A DNA stretch of 64,000 nucleotides from NCBI GenBank assembly GCA_963805325.1, contig CAWDTS010000001.1, positions 496,001 to 560,000 of the forward strand, written 5' to 3'. The number at the start of each line of letters is the position of its first letter. Position 1 is the first letter of the stretch. Below are positions 1 to 12,445 of this stretch, piece after piece. This stretch comes from DASWJZ01 sp963805325. GTDB lineage: Bacteria > Pseudomonadota > Alphaproteobacteria > Rhizobiales > Afifellaceae. The notes below the pieces were generated by a model. It had not been told where the DNA came from, searched no databases, and worked only from the letters and a program-made list of their open reading frames with translations. The position numbers were made by a program, and so were the translations under genes.

Positions 1-1
1 G

Positions 2-1606
2 CTTGGTCTTATCTACGAAACCCTGATGACCCCGGCGCTCGACGAGGTCTCGACCATGTACGGCCTGATCGCCGAGGCCATGAGCTATCCCGACGATTTT
101 TCATCGGTGACGTTCCGGCTGCGGCCGGAGGCGAGGTGGCAGGACGGCGAGCCGATCACGGCGGAAGACGTGGTGTGGTCGTTCGAGAAGCTCACCGAGC
201 TGAACCCGTCGCAGAAGTTCTACTATCAACACGTCAGCAAAGCCGAGGTCACCGGCGACCACGAGGTCACTTTCACCTTCGACCAGACCGGCAACCGCGA
301 GCTGCCGAATATCGTCGGCCAGCTTCTGGTCTTGCCGAAGCACTGGTGGGAGGGGAAGGACGCCAACGGCAAGCAGCGCGACATCTCCGCCTCGACGCTT
401 GAGGCGCCGCTCGGATCGGGCCCTTACCGGGTCGACCGCATCGTGCCCGGAAAGACGATCATCTATCGCCGCGTCGCGGACTATTGGGCGAAGGGCCTTC
501 CGGTCGCTATCGGTCAGGATAATTTCGACGAGATCCGCTACGAGATCTTCCTCGACGACACCGTTGAGTTCGAGGCCTTCAAGGCGGACGTGTTCGATTG
601 GCGCAGCGAAAACTCCGCGAAGCGCTGGGCGACGCAGTACGACTTCCCGGCCATTCAGAAGGGCTATGTCGTCAAGGAGGAACTCGACAACGCGTATCGT
701 GACAACGGCGTCATGGTCGGCTTCATCCCCAACCTCAGGCGCGACCTCTTCAAGGACATCCGGGTCAGACGCGCGCTCAACGATGCGTTCGACTTCGAGA
801 CGCTGAAGAGCACGCTCTTCTATGGCCAGTACGAGCGCATCGACAGCTTCTTCTACGGCACTTCACTCGCAGCATCCGGCCTGCCGGAAGGCGAAGAGAT
901 GAAGCTCCTGGAGCCGCTCAAGAACGAAGTGCCGCCGGAGGTCTTTGCGACGCCCTACAGCAATCCGGTCGGAGGGACCCCGGAGAAGGAGCGCGAGAAC
1001 CTCAGGCACGCGCTCAGCCTCCTGCAACAGGCCGGCTACCATCTCAACGGTCAGAAGCTCGTCGATTCCTCCGGCAAGCAGCTTGCGTTCGAACTGCTCC
1101 TGAATGGTTCGACCATCGAGCCGGTGGCGCTCTCCTATCAGGCGAGCCTGCGCAAGATCGGGATCGACATGCAGGTGCGCACCGTCGACACGCCGCAATG
1201 GATCAATCGCGTTCGTTCGCGCGACTTCGACATGATCTACACCGGCTGGGCCCAGTCGCTTTCGCCCGGCAACGAGCAGCGTGAGTATTGGGGCTCGGCT
1301 GCCGCCGACAGCGAGAGCTCGCAGAACTATGCCGGGATCAAGGACCCGGCCGTCGACTCGCTGATCGCGACAATCGTGCTCACCAAGAACCGCGACGAGC
1401 TGGTGGCGGCGACGCACGCCCTCGACCGCGTGCTGATGGCCAACCAATATGTGATACCGAGCTATGCGCTCAGATTCTCACGAATCGCCCGCTGGGACCG
1501 CTTCGACCGTCCCGCGAAGCTCCCGGAGTATTCGATCGGTTTCCCCACGGTGTGGTGGTGGGACGAGGCAAAAGCGCAGAAGATACGCGCGGGAGCCACG
1601 CAATGA
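2..1606 (+). CDS. yejA: YejA-like oligopeptide/microcin C ABC transporter substrate-binding protein (5' partial)
   Basis: Periplasmic binding protein of the SBP_bac_5 (DppA/OppA/YejA) family; it would deliver peptides or microcin C-like compounds to the YejBEF importer encoded just downstream. The frame is already open at base 2, so the signal peptide and N-terminal part lie outside the window; 534 residues are visible. Family traits visible are the early FRLRPEARWQDGEPITAEDV block, the LGSGPYRV segment near residue 140, and a C-terminal WWWDEAKA. It is about as similar in layout to the next gene as a tandem paralogue would be. Its stop overlaps the next start (ATGA), so the two are probably translationally coupled. 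The assignment to family is secure; the ligand is not known. Confidence 0.88.
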   Translation, partial: LGLIYETLMTPALDEVSTMYGLIAEAMSYPDDFSSVTFRLRPEARWQDGEPITAEDVVWSFEKLTELNPSQKFYYQHVSKAEVTGDHEVTFTFDQTGNRELPNIVGQLLVLPKHWWEGKDANGKQRDISASTLEAPLGSGPYRVDRIVPGKTIIYRRVADYWAKGLPVAIGQDNFDEIRYEIFLDDTVEFEAFKADVFDWRSENSAKRWATQYDFPAIQKGYVVKEELDNAYRDNGVMVGFIPNLRRDLFKDIRVRRALNDAFDFETLKSTLFYGQYERIDSFFYGTSLAASGLPEGEEMKLLEPLKNEVPPEVFATPYSNPVGGTPEKERENLRHALSLLQQAGYHLNGQKLVDSSGKQLAFELLLNGSTIEPVALSYQASLRKIGIDMQVRTVDTPQWINRVRSRDFDMIYTGWAQSLSPGNEQREYWGSAAADSESSQNYAGIKDPAVDSLIATIVLTKNRDELVAATHALDRVLMANQYVIPSYALRFSRIARWDRFDRPAKLPEYSIGFPTVWWWDEAKAQKIRAGATQ

Positions 1607-3465
1607 TTCGCATCTCCAGGCGCACGGCGCTGAAGCTCTCGGGTGCTGCCGCGGCGACGCCGTGGCTACCGGCCGGCGCGTTCGCCGAAGCGGCGTCTCG
1701 CGCTCATGGGATGGCGGTGATCGGCGACCTGAAATACGGACCCGACTTCACCCAGTTCGACTACGTCAACACGTCGGCGCCGAAGGGCGGGCGCATCGTC
1801 ACGCAGCTCGCGAGCTGGGGCTACAATCAGAACCCGCAAACCTTCAATACGCTGCACATCTACGTCCTGCGCGGCGACGGCGCCGCCGGCATGGGCCTGA
1901 CCTATTCCGCCCTGATGGTCGGATCGAGTGACGAGCCGGGCAGCGTCTATGGCCTTGTGGCGAAGGAAGTGGAGATTTCCGACGACCGCAAGGCGCTGCG
2001 CTTCTTCCTACGGCCGGAGGCGGTGTTCCACGACGGCTCGCCGATCACCGCCGACGATGTCGCGTTCTCGCTCGCGACGCTACGCGCAAAGGGTCACCCG
2101 AACATCGCAACGCAGCTTCTCGGCATCGCGGACATCGCAGTCGAAGATACGCACACACTCTCAGTCACGCTGAAACCCGACACCGCACGCAGTCTTCCCG
2201 TCACCGTCGCCACGGTGCCGATCTTCTCGAAGGCCTGGTGGGACGGGCGTGACTTCCAAGCCTCCTACAATGAGGCGCCGCTCGGATCGGGGCCGTATGA
2301 AGTCGCGAGCTACAAGTTTGGCGATTACATCGAGTTCCAACGGCGCTCCGACTGGTGGGGAGACGGGCTGCCCGTCATGGCCGGGCAAGGCAACTTCGAG
2401 CGCATCCGCTACGAATATTATCGCGACCGCACGGCGTCCTTCGAAGCTTTCAAAAAGGGCAACATCACCTTCCGTGAGGAATTCCGCTCGCGCGACTGGG
2501 CGACCGGCTACGACTTCCCCGCGATCCAGGACGGGCGCGTCGTCAAGGAGGAGGTACCGGACGGCTCGCCGTCAGGCGGACAGGGCTGGTTCATCAACAT
2601 GCGGCGGCCGAAATTCGCCGATCCGCGCGTGCGCTTGGCGCTGATCTACGCATTCGACTTCGAGTGGACGAACAAGACGATCATGTTCGGCCTCTATGAC
2701 CGGACGGCGTCCTTCTTCCAGAACTCGCCGCTCATGGCCACCGGCAAGCCAAGCGCGGAAGAGCTTGCGCTGCTTGACCCGCTTCGCGACGAGCTGCCGG
2801 CGGAAGTGTTCGGGGAGGTGTTCGTGCCGCCGGTCTCCGACGGCTCCGGGCGTGACCGCGCGATGCTCCAAAAGGCAACCGAGCTTCTCACCGCCGCCGG
2901 GTGCAAGCGGAGCGGCAGCGGGCTCCTCTCCCCCGACGGCTCACCCTTCACCATCGAGTTCCTCGACAACGACGGCGGCTTCGAGCCGCATACGAACGCC
3001 TATATCTCTGGACTGAGGCTGCTCGGCATCGAGGCGACCTATCGTGTCCTCGACGCGGCGCAATACACCGAGCGGCAGAAGCACTTCGATTTCGACATGG
3101 TCGTCTCACGCTTCTCCACGACCCTTTATCCCGACGAGAGCATCAAGCTGTTCTTCGGCTCCGAAAGCGCCTCGCAGGAGGGCTCGTACAACCTCGCCGG
3201 CGTCGCCGATCCGGCGGTCGATGCGCTGCTCGACGCGATCACGCACGCCAACGACTGGGACACCTTCGTCGCTGCCTCGAGCGCTCTCGATCGCGCGCTG
3301 CGCGCCCTGCATTTCTGGGTGCCGCAGTGGAACAGGAAATTCCACTGGTTCGCCTACTGGGACATGTACTCCCGGCCGGAGAAGACAGCGCAATACGATC
3401 CGGGCGTGCTCGATACCTGGTGGTTCGACGCCGCCAAGGCGGCCAAAATCGGCAAAGCGGGCTGA
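1603..3465 (+). CDS. yejA: Second YejA-like ABC transporter substrate-binding protein
   Basis: A 620-residue SBP_bac_5 family protein. The ATG at 1603 overlaps the stop of the preceding paralogue, and an in-frame extension upstream (from 1288) only reads through that gene, so 1603 is the start. The N-terminus carries SRRTALKLSG, close to the twin-arginine consensus, followed by an Ala-rich hydrophobic stretch ending near AFAEA. This suggests Tat rather than Sec export, which is an inference. Typical blocks follow: LKYGPDFTQFDYVNTSAPKG, VFHDGSPITADDV and LGSGPYEV. Two binding proteins feeding one permease/ATPase set point to two ligand specificities. The yejB start is 9 bases downstream, so this is one operon. 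Confidence 0.9.
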   Translation: MIRISRRTALKLSGAAAATPWLPAGAFAEAASRAHGMAVIGDLKYGPDFTQFDYVNTSAPKGGRIVTQLASWGYNQNPQTFNTLHIYVLRGDGAAGMGLTYSALMVGSSDEPGSVYGLVAKEVEISDDRKALRFFLRPEAVFHDGSPITADDVAFSLATLRAKGHPNIATQLLGIADIAVEDTHTLSVTLKPDTARSLPVTVATVPIFSKAWWDGRDFQASYNEAPLGSGPYEVASYKFGDYIEFQRRSDWWGDGLPVMAGQGNFERIRYEYYRDRTASFEAFKKGNITFREEFRSRDWATGYDFPAIQDGRVVKEEVPDGSPSGGQGWFINMRRPKFADPRVRLALIYAFDFEWTNKTIMFGLYDRTASFFQNSPLMATGKPSAEELALLDPLRDELPAEVFGEVFVPPVSDGSGRDRAMLQKATELLTAAGCKRSGSGLLSPDGSPFTIEFLDNDGGFEPHTNAYISGLRLLGIEATYRVLDAAQYTERQKHFDFDMVVSRFSTTLYPDESIKLFFGSESASQEGSYNLAGVADPAVDALLDAITHANDWDTFVAASSALDRALRALHFWVPQWNRKFHWFAYWDMYSRPEKTAQYDPGVLDTWWFDAAKAAKIGKAG

Positions 3466-3474
3466 GCGGACCGC

Positions 3475-4593
3475 ATGGCCGCCTACATCCTCCGCCGCAT
3501 CCTCCTCATGATCCCGACAATCCTCGGGATCATGTTCATCAGCTTCGTCGTCATACAGTTCGCGCCAGGCGGTCCGATCGAGCAGGTCATCGCCAAGCTG
3601 CAGGGAACAAGCGTCGGCGCCACTGAGCGCATCAGCGGCGGCAGCAACGATTTCGCCGGGCAGCAGAACACCAGCGGCGAGGGGGCAAGCAGCGACGCGG
3701 CGCTAAGCTCCAAATATCGCGGCGCGCAAGGGTTGCCGCCCGAATTCATCAAGCAGCTCGAGAAGCAATACGGCTTCGACAAACCGGCCTATCAGCGCTT
3801 CCTCCTGATGATCTGGAACTATTCGCGCTTCGATTTCGGCCAGAGCTATTTCCGCGACATCGCGGTCCTGAAGCTGATCGGCGAGAAGCTTCCCGTCTCC
3901 ATTTCGCTCGGCATCTGGATGACGCTTCTTTCCTATCTGATCTCGATTCCTCTGGGCATTCGCAAGGCGGTGCGCGACGGCATGCCGTTCGACGTATGGA
4001 CCTCTGGCGTTGTCGTCATCGCCTATGCGGTGCCGGGATTCCTCTTCGCCATCTTCCTGATCGTGTTCTTCGCCGGCGGCACCTTCCTCGACTGGTTTCC
4101 ACTCAGAGGCCTCACCTCCGACAACTGGGCGCAGCTTTCCTGGCCGCATCGCATCCTCGACTATTTCTGGCACCTGACGCTGCCGCTTCTGTCGATGGCG
4201 CTCGCGGCTTTCGCGACGACGACGCTGCTCACGAAAAACTCATTCCTCGACGAGATCCGCAAGCAATACGTGGTGACGGCGCGCTCGAAGGGCCTGTCGG
4301 AGCGGCAAGTGCTCTACGGGCACGTCTTCCGCAACGCCATGCTGCTCGTCATCTCCGGCTTTCCCGGCGCCTTCATCTCAGCCTTCTTCGCCGGCTCGCT
4401 GCTGATCGAAACGATCTTCTCGCTCGACGGACTCGGGCTCCTTGGCTTCGAAAGCGTGATGAACCGCGACTATCCGGTCGTCTTCGCCACGCTCTACATC
4501 TTTTCGCTGATGGGACTAGTGGTGCAGCTCATCTCCGACCTCACCTACACGTGGATCGATCCAAGGATCGATTTTGAGAGCCGCGAGGTCTGA
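3475..4593 (+). CDS. yejB: YejB-type ABC transporter permease
   Basis: A 372-residue inner-membrane permease of the oligopeptide (BPD_transp_1) family, one of two that form the translocation pore of the Yej importer. It opens with the classical MAAYILRRILLMIPTILGI transmembrane segment and has about six hydrophobic segments. Between TM1 and TM2 there is a long periplasmic loop that includes LPPEFIKQLEKQYGFDKP, typical of YejB/OppB. The EAA-type cytoplasmic loop (TARSKGLSERQVLYGHVFRNA) sits near residue 280. The start lies 9 bases after yejA2. A palindromic repeat and 100 bases separate it from the next gene. Confidence 0.92.
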   Translation: MAAYILRRILLMIPTILGIMFISFVVIQFAPGGPIEQVIAKLQGTSVGATERISGGSNDFAGQQNTSGEGASSDAALSSKYRGAQGLPPEFIKQLEKQYGFDKPAYQRFLLMIWNYSRFDFGQSYFRDIAVLKLIGEKLPVSISLGIWMTLLSYLISIPLGIRKAVRDGMPFDVWTSGVVVIAYAVPGFLFAIFLIVFFAGGTFLDWFPLRGLTSDNWAQLSWPHRILDYFWHLTLPLLSMALAAFATTTLLTKNSFLDEIRKQYVVTARSKGLSERQVLYGHVFRNAMLLVISGFPGAFISAFFAGSLLIETIFSLDGLGLLGFESVMNRDYPVVFATLYIFSLMGLVVQLISDLTYTWIDPRIDFESREV

Positions 4594-4642
4594 GAGCATG
4601 ATCCCGAACAGTGGGAACCGGTTCTCGGACAAGATCATGCTC
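4594..4642. repeat. Rhizobial-type palindromic intergenic repeat between yejB and yejE
   Basis: The ends are exact 10-base inverted copies, GAGCATGATC at 4594 and GATCATGCTC ending at 4642, and the inside carries CCCGAACAGTGGGAACCGG and TTCTCGGAC. This matches a family of short palindromic elements that I recall as abundant between genes in Rhizobiales (RIME-like). A second, partial echo (GTGGGAACGGTTCT) lies at 4681, right before the yejE start, and an 11-base left-arm copy (GAGCATGATCC) is at 22453. It may act as a transcript-stabilising hairpin or attenuator inside the yej operon. Confidence 0.7.
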
Positions 4643-4695
4643 CGGCAAGACGACCAGTCCGCCTCGCTGATTCCATCGGAGTGGGAACGGTTCTG

Positions 4696-7641
<2,946 letters not shown>

Positions 7642-7642
<1 letters not shown>

Positions 7643-8610
7643 TGCACCCAGCGCTGCTCGTCGCCACGACAGGATGGAATCCGGAGCCCTGGGCGGAACG
7701 CCTGCGCGCCCGGCTTCCGGATCGCGCCATCCTGACGACCGATCGGGACGGCATCTTCCGCAACGCCGAGGCAGCGCTCGCCGCGGTCCGCTACGTTCTC
7801 GTCTGGAAGCCGCGGCAGGAGACGCTCGACCGCCTTTCCGGTCTCGGCGTGATCTTCTCGCTCGGTGCCGGCGTCGACCACATCTTCGCGCTCCAGCGTC
7901 TCCCCGACGTGCCGCTGGTCAGAATCGTCGATGCCGACCTGACGCGGCGCATGGTGGAATTCGTGGTCTGGCAGTGCCTCGACCATCTGCGGCTCGGGGC
8001 AACCTACCGAAGACAGCAGCGCGAGCATCAGTGGCGCGACGTGGAGCCGCCCGCCGCCTCCGAGACCACGATCGGGATCATGGGCCTCGGCGTGATGGGC
8101 GCAAACTCGGCCGAAACGCTGCTTCGCCTCGGCTTCAACGTGCGCGGATGGGCGCGCACGCCGAAGGCGCTTCCCGGCGTTGAAAGCTTCGCCGGCGCGA
8201 GCGGCCTCGATGCGTTCCTTGCCGGTACCGACATCCTCCTCTCGCTGCTGCCGGCGACGCCGGAGACACGGCATCTCGTCGATCTGAAGCTGCTCCAGAA
8301 GTTGCGCCGGACCGGTCCGCTCGGCGGCCCTGTCTTCATCAATGCCGGGCGCGGCGGAACTCATATGGAGGCGGACATCGTCGCGGCGCTTCGCGACGGC
8401 ACGCTCGCCGGAGCAAGCCTCGACGTCTTCGAAGAGGAGCCGCTCTCTCCCGAAAGCCCGCTCTGGGACTTCGACACCGTCACGATCACGCCGCACGTCG
8501 CGGCGGTCTCCGACCCGGTGGCGCTGGCGCGCCAGATCGCCGAGCAGATCGAGGCGTTCGAGCGGGGCGAGCCGCTCAGTAACTGCGTCGACCGAGAACG
8601 CGGCTACTGA
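7642..8610 (+). CDS. ghrA: D-2-hydroxyacid dehydrogenase, GhrA-like glyoxylate/hydroxypyruvate reductase
   Basis: A 322-residue cytoplasmic NAD(P)H-dependent oxidoreductase expected to reduce glyoxylate or hydroxypyruvate. The nucleotide-binding motif GLGVMG is at residues 148-153. The catalytic Arg is in NAGRGG (about 238), the Glu in FEEEP (about 267) and the His in TPHVAAVSDP (286), which is the GhrA rather than SerA pattern. The start codon shares its A with the TAA stop of yejF, implying coupling to the yej operon; why a transporter should be coupled to this enzyme is unclear. Its 3' end overlaps the convergent FkbM gene by 35 bases. Exact substrate is inferred from family only. Confidence 0.85.
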
Positions 8611-9448
8611 ACGGCCCGACCATCGCGGCGTTGAGCGCCAGGATGGTATCGGTGCGATCGTTCGGAATCGGGCGGAAATCCATGTCGGAGAGCACGGATT
8701 CGACGCGCCCGCGAAGATTTGGACGGCGCGCGGTGGCGCCGACATCGACGGCGATCACGCGCGTGCGGCGAAGCGTGCGCATCGCGCCGAACAGGATTTC
8801 CGGCTCCACGCCTTCCCCGTCGATCTTCATGAAGTCGATCACGGCGAGGCGCGTCATGAACTGCAGCCGGTCGAGCGGCCAGGCTTCGACGTTGGCATTG
8901 CGCGCATTCGGCCGCCCGTCCTCGATCAGCGAGCTTTCCGATGTGTCGGGCGAGCCATGCAGCCGGAGATTGGCGCGCTCCTTCCAGAGCGCATAGGGGT
9001 AGAGCTGCACCGTGCCGAGCGATGCCGTATTGCGCTCAAGGCAGACGAAGGCGAGCGGATCCGGCTCAAAGGCGACCACGCGCGCGCCGGCCGCCGCGCA
9101 CCAGAGCGAGAACTCACCGATCCCGGCGCCGACGTCGATCACGATGTCGCCCTCGCGCGGGACATAACCGGTGCGCCCGAGATATTTTTCCGCGACCGAT
9201 TCCAGCCAAGTGTTGATGCCATTCTTGAAGACGCCGGCGCGGCGGACATTGGGCACGAAGATATGCCTGACGCCGTCATCGACACTCACCAGCCCGGCGT
9301 CAGGCCTGAGCGATACGGCACGGCCGCGCCCAAGACGCCTTGCGTGCCAGGAAAGCGCCAGGCGCTCATAGTGGAGGCGCAGGCGATCCTGGATCCGTGC
9401 GGTTCGGGAGGGAGACTCGGGCGTCATATCCGACGTCTTGTGAAGCAT
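8576..9448 (-). CDS. FkbM family SAM-dependent methyltransferase
   Basis: About 290 residues. The SAM-binding motif I is DIVIDVGAGIGEFSLWC near residue 100, followed by VVAFEPDPLAFVCLERN (motif post-I) and a FkbM-type core with DFMKIDGEGVEPEILFGA. FkbM proteins O-methylate sugars or polyketides, so methylation of a surface glycan is plausible, but the acceptor cannot be read from the sequence. I chose the ATG at 9448 because AGAGAG lies upstream; an ATG at 9427 and a much longer frame from 9538 are alternatives. The gene ends inside the 3' end of the convergent ghrA. Nothing nearby forms an obvious glycan cluster. Confidence 0.8.
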   Translation of the reverse strand: MLHKTSDMTPESPSRTARIQDRLRLHYERLALSWHARRLGRGRAVSLRPDAGLVSVDDGVRHIFVPNVRRAGVFKNGINTWLESVAEKYLGRTGYVPREGDIVIDVGAGIGEFSLWCAAAGARVVAFEPDPLAFVCLERNTASLGTVQLYPYALWKERANLRLHGSPDTSESSLIEDGRPNARNANVEAWPLDRLQFMTRLAVIDFMKIDGEGVEPEILFGAMRTLRRTRVIAVDVGATARRPNLRGRVESVLSDMDFRPIPNDRTDTILALNAAMVGPFSSRVLGRRSY

Positions 9449-9630
9449 CACGCTCTCTGTCTTCGCCGCCCCCGGCCCTGCATCTTCGCAGCCCGTCGAA
9501 TTGACAGGTCGGGGCGCGTCAGCGAACGGCAGCGCCAAGTCTTCTGCCCGCGACCCCAGTGTTCTTCCCCTCGTGCCGGAACCTTATCCGAGCACCCGAA
9601 GAGCGCAAGTCTGACGACGGAGAACCGCGA

Positions 9631-10497
9631 TCAGCCGAGCCTTTTTGCGGCGGTCAGCGCGCGCCCCTTGCGGCCAAGCCGCTCCAGTGCGGCGGCGAGC
9701 GGCTCCGATGCAACCGCCATGTGGTAGGCGTTGGCATGCAGCAAGGTCTCAGCGTCGCGCATGACGCCAAGGTGCCCGGCCCAAAACAGCAGGTCTCCGC
9801 GTTTCAACGGCGGCAGTGCGCCTTCGAGCGACAAGGGCGCACCGAGCGCGCTTTCCTGCATGTCGGTGTCGCGCGGCGACGCGATTCCGGCAGCGTTGAG
9901 CGCAATTTGGATCAGGCCGGAGCAATCAATCCCGAGCGCGGTCTTGCCGCCCCAGAGATAGGGAACGCCGAGAAAGCGCTCGGCGACGGCGGTAAAATCC
10001 GGCTCGAACGCGTCGCGCGCCACAAGGTGCTGGACTACCACGGCGCCCTTTGGCGCAATGAGCGCGTAGCGAGCGTTCTGGTCCGCCGCCTCTCCGATGA
10101 CAGCGACTTCCGCGCCGAGCGGTAGCGCCGCAAGCGGACGCGATTTGATGTCGGGCTCGGCGAAGGCGAAGGTGCGAAGCGCTGCGACCTTGTGGGTCGG
10201 CTCGGGGCCGAGCGCATCGAGGTCGGAACGCGGAATCCAGCCAACGTAGCGGTCCTTCACAAGTTGCGCCCAGACCCAGCCGTCGGATGTCGTCTCGAAG
10301 ACTCTCACGCGCTCTCCGCGCAGCGCCTCCGTCTCCATCCGCGCGTCGTTTGAGGGCGCCTTGCGGAGCGGAGCGTGAGGCGCCGTCACCCTGAGTTCCT
10401 GGCCGGGCACGAAGCGCGTCGCCGTGACGCGGCCGCGAAGGGCGATGTCGGCGAGGTCGGGGCGGAAGGCGTTCACGCGCGGATCGAGGGGCTTCAC
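9631..10497 (-). CDS. NlpC/P60 (C40) cell-wall peptidase with bacterial SH3 domains
   Basis: A 288-residue protein expected to cut murein peptide stems (gamma-D-glutamyl-diamino acid bond). The N-terminal half holds SH3-like segments (VTAPHAPLRKAPS and DGWVWAQLVKDRYVGWIP). The C-terminal catalytic domain starts near residue 170 with FLGVPYLWGGKT and has Cys192 in GIDCSGLIQ, His242 in AGHLGVM and a polar residue around HANAYHM. No signal peptide is visible, so it may act on recycled peptides in the cytoplasm, like dipeptidyl-peptidase VI. It starts with GTG 10 bases after the MarR gene, and an aminopeptidase lies just upstream, which fits a peptide-turnover operon. Confidence 0.88.
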   Translation of the reverse strand: MKPLDPRVNAFRPDLADIALRGRVTATRFVPGQELRVTAPHAPLRKAPSNDARMETEALRGERVRVFETTSDGWVWAQLVKDRYVGWIPRSDLDALGPEPTHKVAALRTFAFAEPDIKSRPLAALPLGAEVAVIGEAADQNARYALIAPKGAVVVQHLVARDAFEPDFTAVAERFLGVPYLWGGKTALGIDCSGLIQIALNAAGIASPRDTDMQESALGAPLSLEGALPPLKRGDLLFWAGHLGVMRDAETLLHANAYHMAVASEPLAAALERLGRKGRALTAAKRLG

Positions 10498-10507
10498 GGG
10501 CGCCGGA

Positions 10508-10858
10508 TCACGACGGCAGAGCCGCCGCCTTCGCGGTCACGAGATCGCCGAGACGCTCCAGAAACAGTGCTCCGTCCACGGTGCGCTGCACCAGCACGTT
10601 GCGGCGGTCGCTCGGATCGCGCTTGCGCGTGACCAGGCGCTGCCGCCCCATCGTGTCGAGCGCACGCGTGATGACAGGCTTGGTGACGCCGAGCTTGGCG
10701 GCAAGAGCCCGTACGGTATGCGGCTGCGGCTCCAGATAGATGGTGATCAGGATCGTCAGCTGGCGCACGGAAAGGTCCGGCTCCGCGTCGCGTGCGAGCG
10801 CCAGCGACACGTCGTGCCAGAGGCGCAATGCCTGCGCCGGGCGCATGTTGACAGCCAT
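10508..10858 (-). CDS. MarR family transcriptional regulator
   Basis: A 116-residue winged-helix regulator, short for the family. The helix-turn-helix reads TVRALAAKLGVTKPVITRALDTM, followed by the wing KRDPSDRRNVLVQRT, which is the diagnostic MarR D-x-R-(x)-x-R pattern. It is sandwiched between an M17 aminopeptidase (71 bases upstream) and the NlpC/P60 hydrolase (10 bases downstream), so it most likely regulates its own operon. Effector unknown. The ATG at 10858 is the only reasonable start. Confidence 0.87.
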   Translation of the reverse strand: MAVNMRPAQALRLWHDVSLALARDAEPDLSVRQLTILITIYLEPQPHTVRALAAKLGVTKPVITRALDTMGRQRLVTRKRDPSDRRNVLVQRTVDGALFLERLGDLVTAKAAALPS

Positions 10859-10929
10859 TCCCCAGCCCGAAGCTTCGTTTCGGAGCCGAACCGATTAAAG
10901 CGATGTCGGACGTCAGGGGCAAGAGAAAG

Positions 10930-12309
10930 TCAGCCATGGCGGCCGGACAGGTAATGGAACAGCGCGCGGATCGCCTGCGCTTCGCCGCCCTCCGGCCCGG
11001 TCGATCGGGGGCTCGGGTTCCAGGCGAAGATGTCGAAATGCGCATAGTTCGTCGTGGCGGATACGAAACGACGCAGGAAAAGCGCCGCGACGATGGCACC
11101 GGCGAAGCTGTTCTGCGCGATGTGGTTCAGGTCGGCGACCTTGGAGGCAAGCCAGGAATCGTAAGGCTTCCAGAACGGCAGGCGCCAGACAGGATCATGG
11201 ACCTCGGCCGCCGCCGCTTCGAGCGCCGCGGCAAAGGTGGGATCGTCGGTGAAATAAGGCGGCAGATCGGGCCCGGTCGCGACACGCGCCGCGCCAGTCA
11301 AGGTCGCCATGGTGACGACAAGGTCGGGCGCCTCCTCGTCAGCCAGCGCAAGCGCGTCGGCGAGCACCAGACGGCCCTCCGCATCGGTGTTCCCGATCTC
11401 TACGGTCAGCCCCTTGCGGCTCTTCAAGACATCGCCGGGCCGAAACGCGCTGCCTGAGATGGCATTCTCGGCGCCGGGAATCAGCACGCGCAGGCGAAGC
11501 TTCAAGCCCGCCGCCATGATCATCGAGGCGAGGCCGAGAACGTTTGCCGCGCCGCCCATATCCTTCTTCATCAGCGCCATGCCGCTCGCCGGCTTGATGT
11601 CGAGCCCGCCGGTGTCGAACACGATGCCCTTGCCGATGAGCGTCACCTTGGGGTCGCCCTCCCCGCCCCAGCGCATGTCGACCAGGCAGGGCGGACGATC
11701 GCTCGCAGCCCCGACCGCGTGGATCAGCGGAAAGCCACGCGCCAGCGCCTCCCCCTCGACCACCGATATTTCCGCCTTGAAGCGAGCGGCGAGGTCGGAG
11801 GCGGCTGCGGCAAGATCGCGCGGCGCAAGGTCGTTCGCCGGCGTGTTGATGAGGTCGCGGGTCAGAAAGACGGCGTCGCGAATGCGAGTAAGCGACTCCC
11901 CGTCAGCACCGTCGGGGACAACGAGACGCGGGCCGTCTGCCTTCGGCTTGCGGTAGCGGTCGAAGCGATAGCTGGCGAGCGCGAAGGCGAGCGCCGCGAG
12001 CTCCGGCCGGTCGCAGCCGTCCGCCAAACGATAGGTACCGGCCGGCAGCGCCGTCGCGAGCTTGCCGACGAGAAGCGGACCACGCTCCACGGCGTCGGCG
12101 GCGCCAAGCCCGAAGAGGACGCGCCCGAGATTGCCCTCGGCGTCTGGAACGATGACATGCCGCCCCGGCTCCGCCTTGAAGCCCGTAGCTTCGGCGAAGC
12201 GCCGCTCCCGTTCGTCAAGCGCAGCGAGAGCCCGCTCGAGCGCCTCCGCCCCTATCAGGTGAACGGGGATGGCGTCTGCCGCCGCGGTAACAAGCGCATC
12301 CGAACCCAT
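10930..12309 (-). CDS. M17 family leucyl aminopeptidase-like metallopeptidase
   Basis: A 459-residue cytosolic dizinc exopeptidase. The C-terminal catalytic domain has the metal-ligand segment GKGIVFDTGGLDIKPASGM (about residues 235-255) and the family signature NTDAEGRLVLADAL near residue 320. It is closer to the proteobacterial PepB-like branch than to classical PepA, by its shorter N-terminal domain and the final FAWNPSPRSTGPEGGEAQ segment. It heads a minus-strand operon with a MarR regulator and an NlpC/P60 peptidase, and diverges from tadD. It probably finishes degradation of peptides, possibly murein-derived ones. Confidence 0.9.
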   Translation of the reverse strand: MGSDALVTAAADAIPVHLIGAEALERALAALDERERRFAEATGFKAEPGRHVIVPDAEGNLGRVLFGLGAADAVERGPLLVGKLATALPAGTYRLADGCDRPELAALAFALASYRFDRYRKPKADGPRLVVPDGADGESLTRIRDAVFLTRDLINTPANDLAPRDLAAAASDLAARFKAEISVVEGEALARGFPLIHAVGAASDRPPCLVDMRWGGEGDPKVTLIGKGIVFDTGGLDIKPASGMALMKKDMGGAANVLGLASMIMAAGLKLRLRVLIPGAENAISGSAFRPGDVLKSRKGLTVEIGNTDAEGRLVLADALALADEEAPDLVVTMATLTGAARVATGPDLPPYFTDDPTFAAALEAAAAEVHDPVWRLPFWKPYDSWLASKVADLNHIAQNSFAGAIVAALFLRRFVSATTNYAHFDIFAWNPSPRSTGPEGGEAQAIRALFHYLSGRHG

Positions 12310-12384
12310 GTCGACCCCAATTCTTCCACGATCTACGGCCGGCTTAGAGCCCCGGCCTGTGGGTTGGCAACGTCAGAAACAGCG

Positions 12385-12400
12385 TTAACGAGCCGTTAAC
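12385..12400 (+). promoter_or_regulatory. CtrA-type binding box upstream of tadD
   Basis: The sequence TTAACGAGCCGTTAAC is a perfect match to the alphaproteobacterial CtrA consensus TTAA-N7-TTAAC. It ends 45 bases before the tadD start, a normal distance for an activator or a promoter-overlapping site. A second perfect box lies in the divergent pilin region at 22419-22434. In Caulobacter, CtrA directly controls pilin and cpa genes, so regulation of this pilus locus by CtrA is a reasonable inference. Confidence 0.7.
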
Positions 12401-12445
12401 GGGCCGGGCCTAACGCTTGCGGTGCCTATTGATTTGGGGGAGGCC

